This document shows positions 41,966 to 50,215 of a stretch of DNA of 64,000 bases, piece after piece. The translations under genes were made by a program, and so were the position numbers. The number at the start of each line of letters is the position of its first letter. Within the stretch, counting starts at the first letter, position 1. Source of the stretch: Chloroflexota bacterium (GTDB lineage: Bacteria; Chloroflexota; Anaerolineae; Aggregatilineales; Phototrophicaceae); the NCBI GenBank assembly GCA_014338005.1, contig QUBZ01000010.1, positions 1 to 64,000 of the forward strand, given 5' to 3'. A model generated the notes under the pieces. It had not been told where the DNA came from. It searched no databases and saw only the letters and a list, made by a program, of their open reading frames with translations.

Positions 41966-42738
41966 AACGATAACACGGCTCCAAAACGTCCGGTGCGGCC
42001 TTTTTCTGCCCGGTGCGAAAAAAACTCGTCGGTGCGCTCCGCCGTACACAACCCGGCGATTTCGATCTGTTCCACGCCGGCCCGCTGCAAATCGCGCCGG
42101 TTGGCTTCCCACAGGTCGAGATAGGCGCTTCCGTCAGCGGGGTCGCGCCGGATCAACCCGTCTATCGTGCCAAAGTACGCCCGTATCGCCTCCACGACTT
42201 CCTCACCCACCTGGTAGCGGCTCGGCCCGATGCTCGGCCCAATGCCGGCCTGAATGTCCGCAGGCCGGCTGCCATAAGCCTCAACCATCGCCTGCACCGT
42301 GTTCGCGCTTACCCCCAGCGCCGTCCCCCGCCAACCGGCGTGGGCGATGCCGATCACACCGCGCACCGGGTCGTAAAACAGCAGCGGCGTACAGTCCGCG
42401 AAACGCATCGTCAGCGGCGTATCCCGGCGATCTGTCACCATGCTGTCTGCCAGCGCCAGCCAGCGGCGACCGCGCACCGGCCCGTTGGCGATCACCGTAT
42501 CGGCGCTGTGAACTTGCCACACCGTACAGGCGCGCGCCCCGTTCAGGCGCAGCGCCCGGTACATACGTTCGTGGTTTTCCCGCACTGCCGCCGGCTCGTC
42601 CCCAACATTGCCGCCCAGATTCAGCGAGTGCCAGGGGGACGCGCTAACCCCGCCGCTGCGTGTGAAGATGCCATGATTCACGTCCGGCCACATCTCAAAT
42701 TGATAATAAATCAGCCCGTCCTGTTCAACTCGTCGCAA
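41962..42738 (-). CDS. pgeF: PgeF/YfiH multicopper-like purine nucleoside phosphorylase
   Basis: A 258-residue protein from TTG 42738, eight bases after GGAGG. Metal-site motifs are present: WQVHSADTVIANG, FADCTPLLFYDPV and GIAHAGWRGTALGVSANTV, supplying the conserved His, Cys and His. IGPSIGPSRYQVGEEV follows. Family members, formerly called laccase-domain proteins, cleave purine nucleosides and in some bacteria edit peptidoglycan precursors. First gene of an operon with yggS. Confidence 0.93.
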   Translation of the reverse strand: MRRVEQDGLIYYQFEMWPDVNHGIFTRSGGVSASPWHSLNLGGNVGDEPAAVRENHERMYRALRLNGARACTVWQVHSADTVIANGPVRGRRWLALADSMVTDRRDTPLTMRFADCTPLLFYDPVRGVIGIAHAGWRGTALGVSANTVQAMVEAYGSRPADIQAGIGPSIGPSRYQVGEEVVEAIRAYFGTIDGLIRRDPADGSAYLDLWEANRRDLQRAGVEQIEIAGLCTAERTDEFFSHRAEKGRTGRFGAVLSL

Positions 42739-43061
42739 CCTGCCGCCTCCATACCTGTTTCATCCACCTCCATTCTAATTCGCGCGCGCCAACCGCCCAA
42801 GACCCAACCGAATACATTTGTTGCGATGCCCAGCATTTTAGGTGTATACTGCCGATAACGTAATCAAGCGGCTGTGTCACGGGCGGCCCGCTTCAGGATC
42901 ATACAACTGGCGGCACAGCTGACCAAATACATTTGCTTCGGCAGTGAAAAACAGCGATCAGTTCGCGGTCGAGTGTTGTCTGTCTAGCTCACCTTTAGTC
43001 AGGCGATAAGGCCAAGTTTCCCCTTCGATCCAAAGGGGCCATCCAGAGCGCGAGGAGCAAA
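42739..43061. other. Divergent intergenic region with promoter, repeated 12-mer and leader hairpin
   Basis: The 323-base gap between pgeF and the NarL-type regulator holds no gene. It contains the plus-strand promoter at 42821-42850; two near-identical copies of ACCRAATACATTTG about 115 bases apart (42807 and 42922); and a CCCCTT/AAGGGG hairpin (43020-43038) just before the ribosome-binding site GAGGAG. Confidence 0.55.
42821..42850 (+). promoter_or_regulatory. Promoter candidate for the NarL regulator-kinase operon
   Basis: TTGCGA (42821-42826), 18-base spacer, TATACT (42845-42850). The 5' leader would be about 205 bases, long enough to include the second ACCAAATACATTTG copy and the hairpin before the start. 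Confidence 0.45.
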
Positions 43062-43784
43062 ATGAGCGAAAGTAAAGAGCGCCCCAGGAGCATCTCCGTT
43101 TTAGTGGTAGATGACCATCCCCTTTTCCGTGAGGGCTTGCAGCAGGCGCTGGAACTTGAAGATGATATAGTCGTCGTTGGCTTCAGCGAAGACGGCGAAG
43201 ATGCGCTCAGGAAAGCCCGCCAGTTACGCCCGGATGTGGTGTTGTTAGACATCAACCTTCCTGGCATGAACGGCCTCCAGGTGGCGCGCCAGTTGAAGGC
43301 CGAACGCCCGGATATTGCCGTCGTTGTGTTAACGGCCTATCACGATATACAGCAGGTCGTCCACACCATGCGCGCCGGGGCATCCGCCTACTGTTCCAAA
43401 GAAGTCACGCCGGATGAACTGATCGAGATCGTGCGCGATACCGCGCGCGGTTATTATATCGTCGGCGGCGAAAAACTCGACCAGCGCGCGCTCGAAAGCT
43501 GGATTCAGGCCAGCATCGAGGCCATGAGCGGGCCGTACATCATTGACGCCGAGGAACATTTTGTCCCCCTCAGCCCGCGTGAGATGGAAATCCTCCAGTT
43601 CGTCACGCATGGCCTCAGCAACAAGGAAATCGCCCTCAAGCTGCGGATCAGCCAGCAGACCGTCAAAAACCACATGACTTCCATCCTTAAAAAACTGAAT
43701 GTCGAGGATCGCACCCAGGCCGCCGTCAACGCCTTGCGCCGGGGCTGGGTACGTCTCGAAGATGGCCGTTCAAACAAACTGTAG
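43062..43784 (+). CDS. NarL/FixJ-type response regulator
   Basis: A 240-residue protein, ATG after GAGGAG. The receiver is complete: acidic residues in VLVVDDHPLFREGL, phospho-acceptor Asp63 in VVLLDINLPGMNGL, Thr in VVVLTAYHD and Lys in SKEVTPDEL. A linker of about 35 residues joins a LuxR-type helix-turn-helix: LSPREMEILQFVTHGLSNKE and LRISQQTVKNHMTSILKKLN. Eighteen bases upstream of the DegS-like kinase and just upstream of the Tad motor genes, making control of pilus production likely. Confidence 0.95.
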   Translation: MSESKERPRSISVLVVDDHPLFREGLQQALELEDDIVVVGFSEDGEDALRKARQLRPDVVLLDINLPGMNGLQVARQLKAERPDIAVVVLTAYHDIQQVVHTMRAGASAYCSKEVTPDELIEIVRDTARGYYIVGGEKLDQRALESWIQASIEAMSGPYIIDAEEHFVPLSPREMEILQFVTHGLSNKEIALKLRISQQTVKNHMTSILKKLNVEDRTQAAVNALRRGWVRLEDGRSNKL

Positions 43785-43802
43785 ACTTTAGAGTGAAAAT
43801 CT

Positions 43803-44882
43803 ATGGATCGCGATAAAACGGACGCTAAAGAACAGATTATCGAGTTCATCACCCAGGAGATGAAACGCACCAAAGAGCGCCTGGCGGAGATCAAAAGCCA
43901 GATTGACCAGATTCAACTGGTGGTCGGGCGCGAGGAGCAGCGCAACACCGACATCGCCACCGAACTGCGTACCATTCAGGACAATATCGAAACCGTCCCC
44001 CGCCAGGACATCCGCAGTAAATATGACGAGGCGATGGACGCCCGCTTCCGGCTGACGACCATGCGCGGCCAGCTCGAAAAGTTCCAGTCCAGCCGCGAAA
44101 TCCTGGAAAAACAACAGGCTTCGCTGGCTCAACTGCTCAATATCATTCAGGGCGTGGATGTGCTGGCGAACGGGGCAGAAGAAGCCATCGTCGCTAACCC
44201 GAAAGGCAGCCTGAACATCGTCCGTATTGTCCAGGCCCAGGAAGAAGAAAAACTGCGCCTGGCGCGGCTGATGCACGACGGCCCCGCCCAATCGCTGACC
44301 AACTTCATCTTGCAGACCGAAATCTGCCAGCGGCTTTTCGACCGGGACCCGGCCCGCGCCGCCGAGGAACTCAACAACCTGAAAACGACTGCCAGCGTCA
44401 CCTTCCAGAAAGTGCGCGATTTTATCTTCGATCTGCGCCCCATGATGCTGGACGACCTGGGCGTAGTGCCGACGGTGCGCCGTTATATCGATTCCTTCAA
44501 GGATAAAAACGATATTGAAGCTCACCTGGAACTCACCGGCGAGGAGCGCCGCTTGCAGACTCACCGCGAGGTGATGCTTTTCCGGGGCATCCAGGAACTG
44601 ATGGGTCACGCCCGCGATTATGCCAACGCCACCGAAATCACCGTCCGGCTGGATATGACCACCGAACGCATTAAAGTAGATGTGGACGACAACGGGCGCG
44701 GCTTCGACGCCGAAGCTGTTTTTATGGCCGGCGACGAGGTGCATCTGGACGCCCGCGCTCAGGGCATCCTTACCTTAAAGGAAAAGTTCGAGCTGGTCAG
44801 CGGCAATCTGTCCGTTTCCAGTTCTGAAACCGAAGGCACAACCGTCCACCTGGAACTTCCGGCCAGTGACGACACCATATGA
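43803..44882 (+). CDS. DegS-like cytoplasmic sensor histidine kinase
   Basis: A 359-residue soluble kinase. Residues 1-140 form a coiled-coil sensor region (RTKERLAEIKSQIDQIQLVVG, QLEKFQSSREILEKQQASL), similar in layout to Bacillus DegS. The HisKA_3 domain carries EKLRLARLMHDGPAQSLTNF (His158). The HATPase has VDVDDNGRGFD and ARAQGILTLKEKFELVSG. Notably the ATP-lid GxGLxGMRER of typical NarL kinases reads QGILTLKEKFEL, so the glycine-rich lid is weakened. No membrane segment. It should phosphorylate the regulator encoded upstream. Confidence 0.92.
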   Translation: MDRDKTDAKEQIIEFITQEMKRTKERLAEIKSQIDQIQLVVGREEQRNTDIATELRTIQDNIETVPRQDIRSKYDEAMDARFRLTTMRGQLEKFQSSREILEKQQASLAQLLNIIQGVDVLANGAEEAIVANPKGSLNIVRIVQAQEEEKLRLARLMHDGPAQSLTNFILQTEICQRLFDRDPARAAEELNNLKTTASVTFQKVRDFIFDLRPMMLDDLGVVPTVRRYIDSFKDKNDIEAHLELTGEERRLQTHREVMLFRGIQELMGHARDYANATEITVRLDMTTERIKVDVDDNGRGFDAEAVFMAGDEVHLDARAQGILTLKEKFELVSGNLSVSSSETEGTTVHLELPASDDTI

Positions 44883-44903
44883 ATCTTCAAACCATCGGCC
44901 TAT

Positions 44904-44931
44904 TTGACAGCTACCGCCAATTGACTACACT
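44904..44931 (+). promoter_or_regulatory. Promoter candidate for the Tad motor operon
   Basis: Consensus TTGACA (44904-44909), 16-base spacer, TACACT (44926-44931), followed by a short inverted repeat ACAC-TTAAAATT-GTGT. It sits in the 133-base gap before cpaB, about 85 bases from the ATG. Confidence 0.45.
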
Positions 44932-45015
44932 TAAAATTGTGTCTTTACGAATTCTTTGTTGTCTGCCCAGTGACACAACTCGCACGCAGACACCTGAATC
45001 CGAACGGAGGAGACC

Positions 45016-46155
45016 ATGCGCGGTCGCTTGCTAATCCTGGTCGGGTTAGTCATTCTGATAGTTGTTATTATCGCCGTTGTGTTTTTGAGTGGTGGTTTAC
45101 CGGGCCAGCAAACGACTCCCCCTCCTCCGGGAGGTACGGTCGTCCCGCAGGTAACCGCCGGCCCAACCCCGACGCCGATTCGTTTCGTGAACATCGTCGT
45201 GGCGCTGCAAAACCTGCCGCGCGGTTATCGTTTCCCCGAAACTATGGCGGAACTCCAGAACGTCGTCAACTACTTCCCCTGGCCGGAGGACGCCGTGCCG
45301 TTTAACGCCCTCAAGGAAGCCGACGGCGGGTTGGAAAAAGTGCTGGGCAAAATCGCTCGCACCGATCTGTTCCGCGAACAGCCCCTCCTCTCGAATCTCC
45401 TGGTAGAGCAGTTAACCGACATCGCCAACTTCGGCTCGGACGCGGCGGCGGTGCTGCCCTCCGACCGGGTGGCGATTTCTGTCCCCATCAACCGGCAAAC
45501 CAGCGTCGCCTACGGCATCCGCCCCGGCGACCGCGTGGACGTGATTATCTCCATGCTGTTCGTGGATGTGGACGAAGTTTTCCAGAGCATCTCCCCAAAC
45601 CGCATCACCCTGTTCAGCATCAAAGATGATGGGACAATTGAATTCATCCAGGGTGTCGAAGGCCGCCCTGAAACAACCAGCCTCGGCCCGGCGGTGATCG
45701 GCCCCAGTGAACGGCAGCGCCCGCGTCTGGTGACGCAGCGCACCATCCAGGACGCGCTGGTGGTCTGGGTTGGCGATTTCCCGCTGGTCGGCAGTTATAT
45801 CGGTGTGCCGCCCACGCCCACCCCCGTCCCCAAAGAGCAGGAAAGCACCGGCTCCGGCACGCCGCCGCCGCCGCCAACACCCGTTCCGGCGCCGGATATT
45901 GTCACCCTGGGCGTTTCGCCGCAGTACGCCGTCTTCCTCACCTACGCCATCGAGGCCAAACTGCCGCTCACGCTGGTGCTGCGCTCCGCCACCGACACAT
46001 CCCGTGTACAAACCGAACCGGTGACGCTGGATTACGTCATGAACGAGTTCCGCATCACTCTGCCCGGTCGGCGCGATTACACCATCGAACCGGCTATCCG
46101 CAGCATTCGCCAGCTGCTGGCGGGTGACGAAATCAGCCTGACCGGAACACCATAA
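45016..46155 (+). CDS. cpaB: CpaB/RcpC-like Tad pilus assembly protein
   Basis: A 379-residue protein with a strong GGAGGAG site. One N-terminal helix (LLILVGLVILIVVIIAVVFL) anchors it, followed by a Pro-rich linker. A SAF-like region matches CpaB: FVNIVVALQNLPRGYRF, REQPLLSNLLV, and AISVPINRQTSVAYGIRPGDRVDVI. A second half includes VVWVGDFPLVGSYIGVP and the TP/Pro-rich insert. In diderms CpaB partners the secretin; none is present here, as in other monoderm-like Tad systems. First gene of the motor cluster; a strong hairpin follows its stop. Confidence 0.85.
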   Translation: MRGRLLILVGLVILIVVIIAVVFLSGGLPGQQTTPPPPGGTVVPQVTAGPTPTPIRFVNIVVALQNLPRGYRFPETMAELQNVVNYFPWPEDAVPFNALKEADGGLEKVLGKIARTDLFREQPLLSNLLVEQLTDIANFGSDAAAVLPSDRVAISVPINRQTSVAYGIRPGDRVDVIISMLFVDVDEVFQSISPNRITLFSIKDDGTIEFIQGVEGRPETTSLGPAVIGPSERQRPRLVTQRTIQDALVVWVGDFPLVGSYIGVPPTPTPVPKEQESTGSGTPPPPPTPVPAPDIVTLGVSPQYAVFLTYAIEAKLPLTLVLRSATDTSRVQTEPVTLDYVMNEFRITLPGRRDYTIEPAIRSIRQLLAGDEISLTGTP

Positions 46156-46169
46156 CCAAAAATTCATAA

Positions 46170-46197
46170 GAGTCCCCCCGCTTTTGTGGGGGGACTC
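46170..46197. promoter_or_regulatory. Strong hairpin between cpaB and cpaE
   Basis: Ten-base arms GAGTCCCCCC and GGGGGGACTC around GCTTTTGT. No T-run follows (AATTAATCGG), so more likely an RNA-processing or attenuation element than a full terminator. Confidence 0.55.
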
Positions 46198-46199
46198 AA

Positions 46200-46227
46200 T
46201 TAATCGGGCGAGGAATTGGTTTATAAT
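46200..46227 (+). promoter_or_regulatory. Promoter candidate before cpaE
   Basis: TTAATC (46200-46205), 16-base spacer, perfect TATAAT (46222-46227). A leader hairpin (GTGGAGC/GCTCCAC, 46238-46256) lies between it and the start codon. Confidence 0.45.
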
Positions 46228-46305
46228 ACATAGATAGGTGGAGCTATTGGCTCCACTGGTAGTGCCTGCTATCCGTCTTATGCGGAGCGCCGGGGAGGGA
46301 CATGA

Positions 46306-47640
46306 ATGAATAGACCGGGCAGCCCACAGTCTGAAGGTGATGTGATTACCATCCTTCTGGTAGATGACATCCCGGAAGCGCGCGAAAATATCAAAAAACT
46401 CCTGGCCTTTGAACCTGATTTTCGAGTGATTGGCTCGGTCGGTACGGGGCGCGAAGGGGTGGCGATGGCGAAGGAAATGAAGCCGAACATCGTCATCATG
46501 GACATCAATATGCCCGATATGGACGGTATTCAGGCTACCTCGCTAATTACCGAATCCGTCCCTACGGCAGCGGTGATTATGATGTCCGTCCAGAACGACC
46601 CGGACTATCTGCGGCGCGCGATGCTGGCCGGCGCGCGGAACTTCCTCACCAAACCCATTTCGCCCGACGAACTCTACAACACCATTCGTACCGTTCACGC
46701 CCAGCACCGGGTGGTCGCCCAGCGCCTTTCGGCCATGCAGCAGGTCCCGGAGGAATCGCTGCGGAAGGCCGTCCAGGCGGAAGGCACCGAAAACCGTCCC
46801 GGCCATGTGATCGTGGTTTACAGCCCGCAGGGCGGCGTCGGCGTAACCACCATCGCTACCAATCTGGCCTCCGGCCTGATGAAAGAAGGTATCCGCGTCC
46901 TGCTGGTAGATGCCGACTTGCAGTTCGGCGACATCGGCGTGCTGCTCAACATCCAGTCCCAATCCACGATGGTTGACCTGGTGGATAACATTCATGACCT
47001 GGATACCGAGCTTTTTGACAGCATCGTGTTTACCCACGACAGCGGCATGAAAGTGCTGATGGGCCCCGCCCGGCCTGAATATGCCGAGGTGATCGAACAG
47101 AATAACCCGACGGCGGTCGCCCAGATGCTGGAAAAAATCAGCGGCAATTATGATTTTATCGTCGTGGATACCAGCCACCAGTTAAACGAAACCGTGCTGT
47201 CGCTGTTTGATATTGCCGCCAAAATTGTCCTGGTTGGGATGCCAACCCTGGCCTGCGTGAAAAATGTCCGTTTTGTCCTCGACCTGTTCGACCAGTTGAA
47301 TTACCCGCCGGACAAAACCTTCCTCATCCTTAACCGCGTTCTGGATGACCGCAACCGCCAGCGTTTCACCATCCCGTCGGAAAAAATCGCCCGGTTTTTG
47401 AAACGCCCAATCGAACTGGAAATCCCCTCCGACGAGCTGACCGCCCTGGAAGCGATGAGCAAGGGTATCCCGATCATCGCCCGGCGCGATAAATCCCGCT
47501 CGCCGGTGAAAGAGTTAATGTCCCTATCGGATATGTTGTATACCCAACTGGTAGGTCAGGAAGAAGTTGAGGATTTTGACTCGTCAGCCGACAAAGCCCG
47601 GCGCAAACCGGGACTCGGTTTGCGGTTGGGTAAAGCCTGA
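46306..47640 (+). CDS. cpaE: CpaE/TadZ-like pilus localisation ATPase with N-terminal receiver domain
   Basis: A 444-residue protein. ATG 46306 follows GGAGGGA; an ATG four bases earlier opens only a three-codon frame (ATGAATGAATAG). Residues 14-130 are a full receiver domain with Asp66 (NIVIMDINMPDMDG), TM-like switch region VIMMSVQ and Lys (FLTKPISP). The ParA/MinD-like half starts near 165: VIVVYSPQGGVGVTTIATNLA. The deviant P-loop lacks both Lys residues (QGGVGVTT), as is common in CpaE. It then has LLVDADLQFGDIG and DFIVVDTSHQL. It positions the pilus machine. The intact receiver makes it a direct candidate for phosphorylation by a kinase. Confidence 0.92.
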   Translation: MNRPGSPQSEGDVITILLVDDIPEARENIKKLLAFEPDFRVIGSVGTGREGVAMAKEMKPNIVIMDINMPDMDGIQATSLITESVPTAAVIMMSVQNDPDYLRRAMLAGARNFLTKPISPDELYNTIRTVHAQHRVVAQRLSAMQQVPEESLRKAVQAEGTENRPGHVIVVYSPQGGVGVTTIATNLASGLMKEGIRVLLVDADLQFGDIGVLLNIQSQSTMVDLVDNIHDLDTELFDSIVFTHDSGMKVLMGPARPEYAEVIEQNNPTAVAQMLEKISGNYDFIVVDTSHQLNETVLSLFDIAAKIVLVGMPTLACVKNVRFVLDLFDQLNYPPDKTFLILNRVLDDRNRQRFTIPSEKIARFLKRPIELEIPSDELTALEAMSKGIPIIARRDKSRSPVKELMSLSDMLYTQLVGQEEVEDFDSSADKARRKPGLGLRLGKA

Positions 47641-47662
47641 GAGTGATACCGGAGGATAACGA

Positions 47663-49099
47663 ATGTCTTTATTACGTCGTATTGAACGGGGCAGCGGCAG
47701 TGGTGGTGATCCGGGTTCGAGTGGCCGTCCCCCCGAAACCCCTGGCCCCGCACCGGAAAGCGAAGAATCGAAGCTGGCGGCGGCGCGGCTGCGCCGTCAG
47801 TCCATTGGCGATCCGGTGCGCGCGGGCAAAAGCAACAACTACATGGATTTGAAGGCGCGCGTCCAGAACAAACTGCTTTCCGAACTGGACCAGCACGCGA
47901 TGGACGTTACGCGCAAGCAAGAAGTGCGCGAGCATATCGAAGAACTGTTTAACGCCATCCTGGCCGACGAGAGTATGGTGCTGGCCCGCAGCGAGCGCCA
48001 GAACCTTTTTGAGGCCATCGTTGCCGAAATCCTGGGCTTCGGCCCGCTGGAGCCGCTGCTGGCCGATGAAACCATCACCGAAATCATGGTCAACGGCCCC
48101 AAAAACATCTTCATCGAACAAAAAGGGAACATCACGCGCGCCAACGCCACCTTCGAGAGCGATGAACACGTCATGCGGATCATTGATCGCATTGTTGCGC
48201 CGCTGGGCCGCCGCATTGACGAAAGCTCGCCCCTGGTGGACGCCCGTCTGCCGGACGGCTCGCGCGTTAACGCCGTCATCCGCCCGATCTCGCTGGTGGG
48301 GCCGACCATCACCATCCGTAAATTCTTCAAAAAACCCCTGATGGTGGATGACCTGGTGCGCCTGGGTTCGATGACCAAAGAGATGGCCGAGTTCCTGCGC
48401 GCCTGCATTGTCTCGCGGCTCAACATCATCGTGTCCGGCGGCACCGGCTCCGGCAAAACCACGCTGCTTAACGTGCTGTCCAGCTTCATCCCCAACAACG
48501 AACGTATCGTCACCATCGAAAACGCCGCCGAGCTTCAGCTTCGCCAGGAACACGTTGTCACCCTGGAGTCGCGCCCGCCCAACATTGAAGGAAAAGGCGC
48601 AATCACCATCCAGGACCTGGTAGTGAACGCGCTGCGTATGCGCCCCGACCGCATCGTGGTTGGGGAATGCCGCTCTGGCGAGGCGCTGGACATGCTCCAG
48701 GCCATGAACACCGGCCACGATGGTTCGCTGACCACACTGCACGCCAACAGCCCGCGCGATACGCTGGCGCGTCTGGAAGTGATGTGCCTGATGTCCGGCA
48801 TGGATTTGCCGGTGCGCGCCATCCGCGAGCAGGTCGCCAGCGCCGTTGATATGATCTGCCAGCAGAGCCGCCTGCGCGACGGCTCGCGCAAGATCGAAAA
48901 AGTCTCTGAAGTGCAGGGTATGGAAGGTGAAATCATCACCATGTCCGACATCTTCGAGTTCGAACAAACCGGCATCGAGGGCGGCAAAATCATTGGCCGT
49001 ATTCGCCCAACCGGGCTGCGTCCTAAATTCATTGACCGGATCGAAGCTTCCGGCATTCACCTGCCGCCGGCAGTTTTCGGTATTGGACGTGGTTATTAG
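47663..49099 (+). CDS. cpaF: CpaF/TadA secretion ATPase of the Tad pilus
   Basis: A 478-residue protein, ATG eight bases after GGAGG. The N-terminal linker is Gly/Pro-rich. The ATPase domain carries GFGPLEPLLADETITEIMVNG, DARLPDGSRVNAVI, Walker A SGGTGSGKTTLLN (259-267 core), the Asp box (IVTIENAAELQL), Walker B RPDRIVVGECRSGEALDML and the His box GHDGSLTTLHANSP. All catalytic parts are intact. It is the hexameric motor that drives pilin assembly at the cytoplasmic face. Confidence 0.96.
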   Translation: MSLLRRIERGSGSGGDPGSSGRPPETPGPAPESEESKLAAARLRRQSIGDPVRAGKSNNYMDLKARVQNKLLSELDQHAMDVTRKQEVREHIEELFNAILADESMVLARSERQNLFEAIVAEILGFGPLEPLLADETITEIMVNGPKNIFIEQKGNITRANATFESDEHVMRIIDRIVAPLGRRIDESSPLVDARLPDGSRVNAVIRPISLVGPTITIRKFFKKPLMVDDLVRLGSMTKEMAEFLRACIVSRLNIIVSGGTGSGKTTLLNVLSSFIPNNERIVTIENAAELQLRQEHVVTLESRPPNIEGKGAITIQDLVVNALRMRPDRIVVGECRSGEALDMLQAMNTGHDGSLTTLHANSPRDTLARLEVMCLMSGMDLPVRAIREQVASAVDMICQQSRLRDGSRKIEKVSEVQGMEGEIITMSDIFEFEQTGIEGGKIIGRIRPTGLRPKFIDRIEASGIHLPPAVFGIGRGY

Positions 49100-49125
49100 T
49101 TATAAATTTACAACCCAGCGGCATT

Positions 49126-49154
49126 GGGAAGCGCGTCATCTTGACGCGCTTTCC
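49126..49154. promoter_or_regulatory. Strong hairpin between cpaF and tadB
   Basis: GGAAGCGCGTCA pairs with TGACGCGCTTTCC around TCT (one extra T). No T-run follows. The right arm contains the -35 box of a candidate promoter. Confidence 0.55.
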
Positions 49155-49170
49155 ATAATCCACATACAAT
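49141..49170 (+). promoter_or_regulatory. Promoter candidate before tadB
   Basis: TTGACG (49141-49146), 18-base spacer, TACAAT (49165-49170), 35 bases before the GTG start at 49205. The -35 box lies in the hairpin's right arm, so promoter and hairpin may interfere with each other. Confidence 0.45.
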
Positions 49171-49204
49171 GACAGTAAGTTAATTGAGTTGGAGGGTAGC
49201 TGGC

Positions 49205-50197
49205 GTGCCCGAACAGTTAATTCCCATCATTATTGGTATCGCAGGAATTGCGGCTATTGCCGTTATTGTGATCGGCATAGTGAGCGTCCGCTCGGAAAAA
49301 AATCTGGTTGAGGAGCGTTTGGGGCGCTACGAACAGGGTTATCAGTCCTTCCTCGACATCGAAGACGAGGAAGAGGCTCGAATCGAGGATAAACAACAGC
49401 GCAAGGCGCTGCAAGCCATTGATAAAGCCATCGCCGAACGCCCCTTCGCCCGCAAATGGAAACAGCAGCTTGCTCGCGCCGACCTAAAGCTGACGGTCGC
49501 CGAATACGCGGCGCTGCACGTGGTTTCGATAATCGGCTTTTTCGCCGGCGGTTATTTCGTCCTGTTCCGGGGCGATCTCATCATGTCCATCGTCGCCGGT
49601 TTCATCGGCCTGTTTTTCCCGCGTATTTACGTCTCCCGCGCCACCAGCAAACGCCTGCTGCGCTTCGAGCAGCAGCTTCCCGATACACTGGGGCTGTGGG
49701 TGAACGCGCTGCGCTCCGGCTTCAGCGTCATGCAGGCGATGGAGGCCATCTCGCGCGATGCGCCCGAACCCACCTCGACCGAATTCAAGCGCGTGGTGCA
49801 GGAAGCTCAGCTTGGCATTGACGTGGAAGATGCCCTGGAACACCTGTTAGCCCGCGTGGAAAGCGAAGACCTCGATCTGGTTATCACGGCGGTGAACATC
49901 CAGCGCGAGGTCGGCGGCAACCTGGCCGAAATTCTGGAGGTCATCAGCCATACCATCCGGGAGCGCGTCAAACTGAAAGGCGAAATCCGCGTATTAACGT
50001 CCCAGGGGCGTATCACGGGCTGGCTCATCAGCGGGCTGCCGATTGCGGTGGCGCTGTTCCTTTCGGTCATCCAGCCCGGTTTTATGAACCCGATGTTTGA
50101 AAGTCGTACCTGCGGCTGGCCGATGTTGGGCATCGGCCTGGCCCTGATCGGCCTCGGTATGGCCGCCATCCAGAAGATTGTCAACATCGAGATTTAG
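49205..50197 (+). CDS. tadB: TadB-type pilus inner-membrane platform protein
   Basis: A 330-residue protein. GTG 49205 is nine bases after GGAGGG; an upstream TTG at 49184 would place the ribosome-binding site inside the gene. One N-terminal helix, then a cytoplasmic loop, two helices (VVSIIGFFAGGYFVL, IMSIVAGFIGLFFPRI), and the type II secretion F domain: QLPDTLGLWVNALRSGFSVMQAM, VEDALEHLLARVESEDLDLV, VGGNLAEILEVISHTIRER. The last helices contain ISGLPIAVALFLSVIQPGF. It forms the membrane platform with TadC. Confidence 0.93.
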   Translation: MPEQLIPIIIGIAGIAAIAVIVIGIVSVRSEKNLVEERLGRYEQGYQSFLDIEDEEEARIEDKQQRKALQAIDKAIAERPFARKWKQQLARADLKLTVAEYAALHVVSIIGFFAGGYFVLFRGDLIMSIVAGFIGLFFPRIYVSRATSKRLLRFEQQLPDTLGLWVNALRSGFSVMQAMEAISRDAPEPTSTEFKRVVQEAQLGIDVEDALEHLLARVESEDLDLVITAVNIQREVGGNLAEILEVISHTIRERVKLKGEIRVLTSQGRITGWLISGLPIAVALFLSVIQPGFMNPMFESRTCGWPMLGIGLALIGLGMAAIQKIVNIEI

Positions 50198-50215
50198 CGA
50201 AAAGAGGCAGCCGCT

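Noticed and set aside
42739-43061. tRNA or riboswitch in the largest gene-free gap
   Set aside because: No cloverleaf arms or known aptamer core could be folded by eye; only promoter-like boxes, a repeated 14-mer and a short hairpin are present.
46302-46313. Upstream mini-frame ATGAATGAATAG overlapping the cpaE start
   Set aside because: Probably chance: it is three codons long and overlaps the real start; a coupling role is possible but unsupported.
47672-49060. 462-codon minus-strand frame opposite cpaF
   Set aside because: Antisense to an intact CpaF with all ATPase motifs; His/Asp/Gln-rich and without any recognisable domain.
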